This document shows, one piece after another, positions 1-4,619 of a stretch of DNA of 5,539 nucleotides. How positions within the stretch are numbered: position 1 is the stretch's first letter; each line of letters begins with the position of its first letter. The position numbers were made by a program, and so were the translations under genes. Where the stretch lies: positions 1 to 5,539 of the forward strand of contig JAQVZN010000033.1 in the NCBI GenBank assembly GCA_028708155.1, written 5' to 3'. The notes under the pieces are model-generated. The model made no database searches. It was not told the origin of the DNA and saw only the letters and a program-made list of their open reading frames with translations. The stretch is from Minisyncoccota bacterium (GTDB lineage Bacteria > Patescibacteriota > Minisyncoccia > Minisyncoccales > Minisyncoccaceae).

Positions 1-30
1 TGAATGTTCTTAGTCAGAAATAATAAAGTA

Positions 31-59
31 TTGACGAATATTTAAAAACTTGTTAATAT
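31..59 (+). promoter_or_regulatory. Sigma-70-type promoter of rplU
   Basis: A -35 box TTGACG (31-36) and a -10 box TAATAT (54-59) are separated by exactly 17 bases, and TG at 51-52 gives an extended -10. Transcription would begin near 66, leaving a leader of about 30 bases that contains no Shine-Dalgarno sequence. A second -10-like hexamer, TTTAAT at 83-88, stands seven bases before the ATG but has no convincing -35, so it is a weaker alternative that would give a leaderless message. Confidence 0.7.
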
Positions 60-74
60 ACTTTTGTTATTTAA

Positions 75-90
75 ATATTAAATTTAATAT
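75..90. repeat. 16-base perfect AT palindrome in the rplU leader
   Basis: ATATTAAATTTAATAT reads identically on both strands and lies between the inferred transcription start (about 66) and the rplU ATG at 96. As RNA it could form a six-pair, all A-U hairpin with a four-base loop, which would be weak. It might be an operator-like site, or simply a product of the extreme AT content. No regulator can be assigned. Confidence 0.4.
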
Positions 91-95
91 ATATT

Positions 96-410
96 ATGCT
101 AGCTGTAATTAAAACAGGAGGTAAGCAATACATTGTAAACCCTGGAAAGAAAATTAAAATTGAGAAATTAGATATTGAAGAAGGCAAAAATGTAACTTTT
201 GACGAAGTTTTACTTATTAACGACGAAAAAGGGACAGTTATTGGAGATCCTGTTATTAAAGGAGCTACTGTTACTGGAAAGGTTTTAACTCAAGATAGAC
301 ACGAAAAAGTTATTATCTTTAAACATAAACCTAAAAAGAGATATAGAGTTAAGAAAGGACATAGACAACCATACACAGAAGTAGAAATATCTGAAATTAA
401 ATCAAAATAA
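96..410 (+). CDS. rplU: Large ribosomal subunit protein bL21
   Basis: This 104-residue protein is full length for bL21, which binds 23S rRNA in the large ribosomal subunit. The N-terminus (MLAVIKTGGKQYIV, residues 1-14) is the typical first beta strand with the conserved GGKQY. The C-terminal signature is intact: IFKHKPKKRYRVKKGHRQPYT at about 74-94 holds the basic rRNA-binding stretch and the GHRQ block. The ATG at 96 is the only start that gives the standard N-terminus. It has no Shine-Dalgarno; the preceding bases are purely A and T. In many bacteria rplU is followed by rpmA (bL27), but here the gene has its own promoter and is closed at once by a terminator, so it appears to be transcribed alone. 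It converges on dnaB with an 18-base gap between stop codons. Codon use is AT-rich like its neighbours. Identification is secure. Confidence 0.97.
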   Translation: MLAVIKTGGKQYIVNPGKKIKIEKLDIEEGKNVTFDEVLLINDEKGTVIGDPVIKGATVTGKVLTQDRHEKVIIFKHKPKKRYRVKKGHRQPYTEVEISEIKSK

Positions 411-430
411 AACCCCGTACAGGGGTTTTT
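409..430. terminator. Bidirectional intrinsic terminator between rplU and dnaB
   Basis: AAAACCCC (409-416) pairs with GGGGTTTT (422-429) around the loop GTACA. On the + strand the hairpin runs directly into T residues (426-430). On the - strand the right arm is followed by a T-rich tail (TTTTATTTTGATTT). The left arm begins on the last two bases of the rplU stop codon, and the right arm ends on the dnaB stop codon (429-431). One hairpin therefore plausibly ends both convergent transcripts and leaves virtually no spacer DNA. Confidence 0.88.
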
Positions 431-1841
431 AAAATTGAATATCTATATCGTTAGGACTATTACTTCCTGGTATTTGTTCGTCATTGTAATCCATACCAGT
501 TTTTTCTAAGTTTCTAAAACTTGATTTAGAATTATCAAAGAAAAGTTCTAATTTTCCAATAGGTCCGTTTCTGTGTTTTGCAATGATAATGTCAGCAATT
601 CCTTTTCTAGGAGTTTCTTTCCTATAAACTTCTTCTCTATAAATGAAAAGAACAACATCAGCATCTTGCTCAATTGATCCAGAGTCTCTTAAATCAGATA
701 GTTTAGGAATACTAGGCGTTCTTTGCTCAACGGCTCTAGAAAGCTGCGACAAGGCTAATACGGGCACGTTTAACTCTCTAGCTAGTCCTTTTAATTGCCT
801 TGATATTTCTGTAATTTGTTGAACCGCTCCAATATTTTTATTACTTGGTTCTATTAATTGTAAATAGTCAATAACAATAAGGCCTAATCCATATTGAGAT
901 TTTAATCTTCTAGACATTGCTTTCATTTGAAGAACAGTCATTGCAGAGGTGTCATTAATAAAGATTTGAGCGTCTGATAGAGTTCCTAAAGCTTGTTGTA
1001 TTTTAAGAAAATCATTATTATCAGGAGAAGAAGATAAGGTTCCTTGTCTAATCTTCCAAGCGTCAACATTAGCCTCAGAACTAATCATTCTATCTACTAA
1101 TTGATCGTTAGACATTTCAAGAGAAAAGAATCCAACTGGTTTGTTTTCTCTTAAAGCTACGTTTTTAGCAATATCTAAAGCTAAACTTGATTTTCCCATT
1201 GAAGGTCTCGCGGCAAGAATTACTAAATCTGAGTTTTGTAGCCCAGAAAGATAATTGTCTAATTCATAAAAACCAGTAGTTACTCCTCTTAAACGTCCTT
1301 CTTTGTTAGATATTTTTTCCATTCTTTCAAAAGCTTCTTTTAAACAAGGTTTAATAGAAGTAAAAGATTGAGTCATACTTTTTTGAGTTATCTCAAAGAT
1401 CCTTCTTTCAGCTCCATCTAAAAGTTCTTCTGATTCTTTTTCTTCTTCAAAACCAGATAAAGAAATATCTTGTCCAACAGAGATTAAGTCTCTCAAGATT
1501 CTTTTCTTTTGAACAATCTTACCGTAAGTTATAACGTGACTTGCGGTAGGAACAGAATTAATAAGATCTGTTAAATAAGAAACACCACCAATTCTATCCA
1601 TTAAATTTCTTTCTTTTAATTTAGAAGAAACAGAAATAATATCTATTGGTTCTCCGTTTGAAAATAATTCTTCAAGGACTTTATAAATATCTTCATGTTT
1701 TTTATAGTAAAAATCTTCAGGTCTTAGAAAATCTGCAACTTTAATAATGGCTTCTTTATCAAGCATAAGGGAACCGATTACACTCATTTCTGCCTCTAGA
1801 TCATGAGGGGGAACTTTGTTGTTTGCAAATTCATTTGTCAT
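429..1841 (-). CDS. dnaB: Replicative DNA helicase DnaB
   Basis: This 470-residue protein is the hexameric 5'-3' helicase that unwinds DNA at the replication fork and recruits primase. Its length matches the family (E. coli 471). Residues about 10-112 form the N-terminal DnaB domain (PPHDLEAEMSVIGSLMLD), followed by a linker helix to about 180 and a RecA-like ATPase from about 185. Walker A is ARPSMGKS at 211-218 with K217. The catalytic glutamate is probably E242 in FFSLEMS. Walker B is LIVIDYLQ at 321-328 with D325. LSQLSRAVEQR at 364-374 and DSGSIEQDAD at 386-395 are typical conserved blocks. KHRNGP at 422-427 carries the probable arginine finger R424. No intein interrupts the P-loop, a frequent intein site in this family. 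The ATG at 1841 gives the usual short N-terminal tail. There is no Shine-Dalgarno, and the -10 lies so close that the mRNA is probably leaderless. The gene diverges from the glycosyltransferase. Confidence 0.97.
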   Translation of the reverse strand: MTNEFANNKVPPHDLEAEMSVIGSLMLDKEAIIKVADFLRPEDFYYKKHEDIYKVLEELFSNGEPIDIISVSSKLKERNLMDRIGGVSYLTDLINSVPTASHVITYGKIVQKKRILRDLISVGQDISLSGFEEEKESEELLDGAERRIFEITQKSMTQSFTSIKPCLKEAFERMEKISNKEGRLRGVTTGFYELDNYLSGLQNSDLVILAARPSMGKSSLALDIAKNVALRENKPVGFFSLEMSNDQLVDRMISSEANVDAWKIRQGTLSSSPDNNDFLKIQQALGTLSDAQIFINDTSAMTVLQMKAMSRRLKSQYGLGLIVIDYLQLIEPSNKNIGAVQQITEISRQLKGLARELNVPVLALSQLSRAVEQRTPSIPKLSDLRDSGSIEQDADVVLFIYREEVYRKETPRKGIADIIIAKHRNGPIGKLELFFDNSKSSFRNLEKTGMDYNDEQIPGSNSPNDIDIQF

Positions 1842-1851
1842 CAGATATAAT
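1823..1851 (+). promoter_or_regulatory. Promoter of the GT4 glycosyltransferase gene
   Basis: A consensus -10 TATAAT (1846-1851) is preceded at 17 bases by TTGCAA (1823-1828), a four-of-six -35 that lies inside the first codons of dnaB. The predicted start is near 1858, giving a leader of about 25 bases without a Shine-Dalgarno. The -10 overlaps the dnaB -10 on the opposite strand by three bases. Confidence 0.6.
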
Positions 1852-1876
1852 ATAACACATAATCGTAAAATTTCAA
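1849..1876 (-). promoter_or_regulatory. Promoter of dnaB, probably giving a leaderless mRNA
   Basis: Read on the minus strand, TTGAAA (1876-1871) is followed after 16 bases by TATATT (1854-1849), and the preceding TGT forms an extended -10. The -10 ends only seven bases before the dnaB ATG (1841), so initiation at the usual distance falls at or within one or two bases of the start codon. That leaves no room for a ribosome binding site. Confidence 0.62.
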
Positions 1877-1882
1877 TAAAGC

Positions 1883-3022
1883 ATGAAGGTAGGTTTTATA
1901 TGTTTCCATTCTTTTGTAAAGCCAGGTGGAGTTAAAAACCATATTTTAGGACTTTCAAAAGAGTTTGAGAAAAGGGGAATTGAGACTAAAATTATTGTCC
2001 CAAGAAGAAAATTTAGAGAAAACTACGGTAAGAATGTCATTTTAATGGGAACTTCTGTACCTTTTAATATTGGAGGAACTCAAGGAGATCTTTGTATGAA
2101 TTTCAATCCTTTTTCTATAAGGAGAATATTAAAGAAAGAAAAGTTTGATATTTTACATTTTCATAATTTCATTGTTCCTTCAGCTTGGCAAATTTTAGAG
2201 ATGCAAAGAACGATCAAGAATGATACTTGTAATATTTTAACTTTTCACGCTAATTTAGACGGAATACCTGTTCTTAAGAGTTTACCTTATTTTTCTAAAA
2301 TATTTGTAAGGAGATTAAACGAAAGAATGGATGGGATTATTGGTGTAGCGGATTTAATTTTAAAACTATTTAGAGAGTACAAAAAACCAAAAAGAGTTAT
2401 TGCAAATGGAATAAGTTTAGAAGAATTTAATCCTAACGTTAAAGGTTTTGAAAGGTTTAATGACGGGAAGATAAACCTTCTTTTTATTGGTAGAATAGAA
2501 GAAAGAAAGGGCCTTATTTATCTTTTAGAAGCTTATAAGCTTTTAGAAGAAAGACATAAGAATTTAAGATTAATTATTGTGGGAGATGGTCCACTTAGAA
2601 AAGATTGTGAACATTTTTGCAAATGTGCCGATCTTAAAAATGTTGTATTTGAAGGACAAAAACAAGGAGAATCAATGGCAAGATATTTTAATAGTTGTGA
2701 TATCTTTTGTAGTCCCGCTATTTTTGGAGAGAGTTTCGGAATTGTTTTACTTGAAGCTATGGCTTGCAGAAAACCAGTATGTGGTTTTTCTAATTTAGGA
2801 TACAAAGAACTTTTATCAAAAACAAAAGGTTCAGAATTTTTAGCAGAGCCAAGAGATTCTACCGCTTTATCATTAATTCTAGAAAGATTAATTTTAGATG
2901 AAAATTTAAGAAAAGAAATGGGTGAGTGGGGACTTGAAACCGCTAAGAAATATTCTTGGGAGAAAATTGCTGATGAAGTTCTTGAGTTTTATAAGGTTTG
3001 TCAGGAAAATAAGAAAAGTTGA
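1883..3022 (+). CDS. GT4-family glycosyltransferase, PimA-like
   Basis: This 379-residue retaining GT-B glycosyltransferase probably moves a sugar from a nucleotide-sugar donor to a lipid or glycan acceptor at the inner face of the membrane. The N-terminal Rossmann half has the glycine loop KPGGVKNH (13-20), HFHNF (92-96) and TFHANLDG (120-127), where H122 matches the catalytic histidine of PimA-type enzymes. NGI (175-177) marks the hinge. The donor-binding half has FIGRIEERKG (201-210) with R204 and K209, GDGPLR (234-239), and the E-x7-E motif GESFGIVLLEAMA with E283 and E291. The PGGV loop and the ESFGIVL block resemble mycobacterial phosphatidylinositol mannosyltransferase PimA. GT4 members share these motifs across many acceptors, so neither sugar nor acceptor can be assigned. 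No signal peptide or membrane helix is visible. The ATG at 1883 starts directly on the first beta strand (MKVGFICFHS). The gene stands alone, divergent from dnaB, and ends in TGA. Family is secure; substrate is unknown. Confidence 0.92.
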   Translation: MKVGFICFHSFVKPGGVKNHILGLSKEFEKRGIETKIIVPRRKFRENYGKNVILMGTSVPFNIGGTQGDLCMNFNPFSIRRILKKEKFDILHFHNFIVPSAWQILEMQRTIKNDTCNILTFHANLDGIPVLKSLPYFSKIFVRRLNERMDGIIGVADLILKLFREYKKPKRVIANGISLEEFNPNVKGFERFNDGKINLLFIGRIEERKGLIYLLEAYKLLEERHKNLRLIIVGDGPLRKDCEHFCKCADLKNVVFEGQKQGESMARYFNSCDIFCSPAIFGESFGIVLLEAMACRKPVCGFSNLGYKELLSKTKGSEFLAEPRDSTALSLILERLILDENLRKEMGEWGLETAKKYSWEKIADEVLEFYKVCQENKKS

Positions 3023-3047
3023 CTTAAAGGAAAAAACAATCTATCTT
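3019..3047 (+). promoter_or_regulatory. Probable promoter of the 47-residue gene
   Basis: TTGACT (3019-3024), five of six to the -35 consensus, overlaps the TGA stop of the glycosyltransferase. After 17 bases comes TATCTT (3042-3047), four of six to the -10 consensus. Transcription would start near 3054, just ahead of the Shine-Dalgarno. No terminator separates the glycosyltransferase from this gene, so read-through is also possible. TATAGT at 3048-3053 is a better hexamer but would need an over-long 23-base spacer. Confidence 0.45.
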
Positions 3048-3054
3048 TATAGTA

Positions 3055-3058
3055 GAGG
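3055..3058 (+). promoter_or_regulatory. Shine-Dalgarno of the 47-residue gene
   Basis: GAGG, within AGAGGT, ends five bases before the ATG at 3064, which is an ideal distance. It is the only convincing Shine-Dalgarno among the six genes of this window, and it fixes the start codon of the small reading frame. Confidence 0.6.
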
Positions 3059-3063
3059 TAAAG

Positions 3064-3207
3064 ATGAAGATTCCTTTAATTAACGATTTGTTTCCGACTT
3101 CAGAACTTAGAATTTCTGAGTTATTGAAAGTTGCAGGACAGTGTCCTAACTCATGTACACAAAAACCAAATCATTATTCTACAAGAGAAGTTCGTCCTAA
3201 AAAGTGA
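3064..3207 (+). CDS. Uncharacterised 47-residue protein with CPNSC motif
   Basis: I do not recognise this protein. The predicted product is 47 residues: an N-terminal part with hydrophobic and acidic character (MKIPLINDLFPTSELRISELLKVAG), then CPNSC (27-31, cysteines 27 and 31), and a polar, basic tail ending in REVRPKK. There is no signal peptide or transmembrane helix. Support for a gene comes from its surroundings: a promoter-like sequence ahead, a Shine-Dalgarno at ideal spacing, an uninterrupted frame, and a strong terminator that begins on its TGA stop. Its GC content of 33 percent (48 of 144 bases) is in keeping with the window. The cysteine pair could bind metal or form a disulfide, and a leader-plus-core layout could be imagined, but both are guesses. 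The transcript also folds into hairpins, so a structured RNA, or an RNA that also encodes a peptide, is the main alternative. It converges on cysS with six bases between stop codons. Confidence 0.6.
   Translation: MKIPLINDLFPTSELRISELLKVAGQCPNSCTQKPNHYSTREVRPKK
3099..3152 (+). other. Two mutually exclusive RNA hairpins inside the 47-residue gene
   Basis: Hairpin A pairs TTCAGAA (3099-3105) with TTCTGAG (3114-3120), including one G-U pair, around an eight-base loop. Hairpin B pairs GAGTT (3118-3122) with AACTC (3148-3152) and stacks on AGGACA (3135-3140) paired with TGTCCT (3142-3147), leaving a 12-base bulge on the left. The triloop form uses five of those inner pairs. Bases 3118-3120 are needed by both hairpins, so they compete. 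I matched no known RNA family. Confidence 0.35.
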
Positions 3208-3229
3208 GTATTATTAATACTCTTTTTTT
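3206..3229. terminator. Terminator between the 47-residue gene and cysS
   Basis: GAGTATT (3206-3212) pairs with AATACTC (3216-3222) around a three-base loop and is followed on the + strand by seven T residues (3223-3229). The left arm starts inside the TGA of the small gene, and the stem also contains the cysS stop codon (3214-3216). On the minus strand the hairpin is followed by ACTTTTT, so it can end cysS as well, with a less perfect tail. A terminator placed this exactly supports a real transcript entering from the left. Confidence 0.82.
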
Positions 3230-4584
3230 ATTGAGAAAGAGTCTCCTTCGTCTTTAATAGAATAACCTTTTTCTTCTATTAATTTTCTGAGTTCATCTGA
3301 TTTTTCAAAATTCTTTTCTTTTCGATAATTTTCTCTTTGATTGACAAGAGAGATAATTTCTTCTGGAATGTCTTGTTTTTCTTGTCTTAGGCTTAATCCA
3401 AAAACTTTATCAAAAGATTGGATGAGTTCATATTTTTCGTTGCCAGAAAGATCATCATCTTTCATTAAATCCCAAGTTAAAGCAAGGGCTTTAGGCATAT
3501 CTAAATCATTATTAATATATTCAAGGAATTGTTTTTGGTATTCTTCTTTCTTTTTTGGATTTTTATCTTGTGAGTTTAAATCAAGTTCATTAATTCTTTC
3601 TCTAAGTTTGTTTAAACTAATATTAGCTCCCTCAAGACTTTCTTTTGTAAAGTTTAATTTTGACTTATAGTGGGCAGTTAAGCAGAGATATCTATATGAA
3701 AGAGGATTCTTAACATCTTTCAAAGTAACAAGATTTCCTTCTGATTTACCCATCTTATTATCTTTAACAACAAGGAATTCTCCATGCATCCAATAATTAG
3801 CAAGAATGCTTCCGTAAGCCGCTTCCGCTTGAGCGATTTCATTTGTGTGGTGAACAGAAATATGATCAATACCTCCACAATGGATATCAAAAGGAATTCC
3901 TAAGTATTTTAAGCCGATGGATACACATTCTGTATGCCATCCAGGGAAACCAATACCCCAAGGTGAAGCCCATTCCATTTGTCTTTTTGTGTCTTTAGGA
4001 GAGAATTTCCAAAGAGCAAAGTCGGCAGGACTTTTCTTTTCTTTATTCTCTTCAATTCTAGACTTGAAATCTGTTTTTTCTTTGTCTCCCCAAAGTCTCC
4101 CGTAAGTTTTAAGCTTAGAAGTATCAAAATATATTCCGTCAGAAATTCTGTAGGTATAACCTTTTTCTTCTAATATTTTAATTAATTCAATTTGCTCAGG
4201 AATAGTTTCGGTAGCTTTAATAAGATTGGTAGGGAATTCAATGTTTAGTTTATTAATATCTTCTATAAAATGTTTAGTATAGAATTCAACAATATCTAAA
4301 ACAGTTTTATTTTCTCTAGCCGCTCCTTTTTCTAGTTTATCTTCTCCAGAATCTTCGTCAGAAGTTAAGTGTCCCACATCAGTAAGATTCATAACATGAA
4401 TAACTTTATATCCATTATATTCTAAAACTCTTCTTAGAATATCTTCAAAGATATATGTTTTTAAATTACCTATATGAGCAAACCAATAAACAGTAGGTCC
4501 GCAAGTATATAACCTAATTTCTTTATCGTTAATTGGTTTGAATTCTTCTATTTTTTTTGTAAGAGTGTTATATAGTTTAATCAT
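3214..4584 (-). CDS. cysS: Cysteinyl-tRNA synthetase
   Basis: This 456-residue class I synthetase attaches cysteine to tRNA-Cys in the cytoplasm; the length matches E. coli CysRS (461). The HIGH-type motif is HIGN at 37-40 in TVYWFAHIGN. The KMSKS-type loop is KMGKS at 277-281 followed by EGN. The zinc that selects cysteine should be held by C28 (YTCGP), C220 (GWHTEC), H245 and E249 (HHTNE), so all four ligands are present. Residues about 310-456 form the helical anticodon-binding region, rich in Lys and Glu and ending in a small beta unit (KGYSIKDEGDSFSIKK). The ATG at 4584 starts the canonical MIKLYNT sequence. There is no usable Shine-Dalgarno, and a consensus -10 ends six bases upstream. 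The gene follows the cysteine synthase on the same strand after 25 bases, so it may be read from that operon as well as from its own promoter. The serine in KMSKS is replaced by glycine; the remaining landmarks suggest an active enzyme. Confidence 0.97.
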   Translation of the reverse strand: MIKLYNTLTKKIEEFKPINDKEIRLYTCGPTVYWFAHIGNLKTYIFEDILRRVLEYNGYKVIHVMNLTDVGHLTSDEDSGEDKLEKGAARENKTVLDIVEFYTKHFIEDINKLNIEFPTNLIKATETIPEQIELIKILEEKGYTYRISDGIYFDTSKLKTYGRLWGDKEKTDFKSRIEENKEKKSPADFALWKFSPKDTKRQMEWASPWGIGFPGWHTECVSIGLKYLGIPFDIHCGGIDHISVHHTNEIAQAEAAYGSILANYWMHGEFLVVKDNKMGKSEGNLVTLKDVKNPLSYRYLCLTAHYKSKLNFTKESLEGANISLNKLRERINELDLNSQDKNPKKKEEYQKQFLEYINNDLDMPKALALTWDLMKDDDLSGNEKYELIQSFDKVFGLSLRQEKQDIPEEIISLVNQRENYRKEKNFEKSDELRKLIEEKGYSIKDEGDSFSIKKEY

Positions 4585-4590
4585 ATTTTT

Positions 4591-4619
4591 ATTATACCTT
4601 ATAAGTTAATTATTTTAAA
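4591..4619 (-). promoter_or_regulatory. Internal promoter before cysS, probably leaderless
   Basis: On the minus strand a perfect TATAAT (4596-4591) lies in the 25-base gap after the cysteine synthase, followed by six bases (AAAAAT) and then the cysS ATG. Initiation seven bases after the -10 would fall on the A of the start codon. The matching -35 position holds only TTTAAA (4619-4614), inside the end of the upstream gene, so strength is uncertain. Confidence 0.5.

Noticed and set aside
1..30. End of an upstream gene at the left edge
   Set aside because: Thirty bases without a recognisable C-terminus or terminator hairpin are too little to call anything.
75..90. bL21 autoregulatory leader RNA of the kind described in Gram-positive bacteria
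   Set aside because: The leader is only about 30 A/T bases and too short and weak to hold such a structure; only the palindrome is reported.
1180..1215. Possible intein in dnaB at the P-loop, a frequent insertion site
   Set aside because: The Walker A region is continuous (ARPSMGKSS) and total length is normal, so no intein is present.
2577..2798. 73-codon open frame on the plus strand within the glycosyltransferase gene
   Set aside because: It is a +1-type shadow across the conserved GDGPLR to ESFGIVL region, whose true frame is unambiguous.
2533..2805. 90-codon open frame on the minus strand within the glycosyltransferase gene
   Set aside because: It lies wholly inside a well-conserved gene on the opposite strand, has no recognisable motif and no ribosome site; it is a frame shadow.
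2996..3022. Reassigned genetic code with TGA as glycine
   Set aside because: The glycosyltransferase ends at TGA right after a normal C-terminal helix, and the small gene's TGA coincides with a terminator, so TGA is a stop here.
3054..3229. 6S RNA, SRP RNA or tmRNA at the small gene locus
   Set aside because: The 5' and 3' ends do not pair into a long rod as in 6S RNA, and no SRP tetraloop domain or tRNA-like ends could be found by eye.
3341..3670. 109-codon open frame opposite cysS
   Set aside because: Its serine-, phenylalanine- and leucine-rich sequence is typical of the complement of a Lys/Glu-rich gene, and no promoter or ribosome site precedes it.
3909..4173. Three short open frames overlapping the middle of cysS
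   Set aside because: All lie across the conserved catalytic region of cysS in other frames and show no independent signals.
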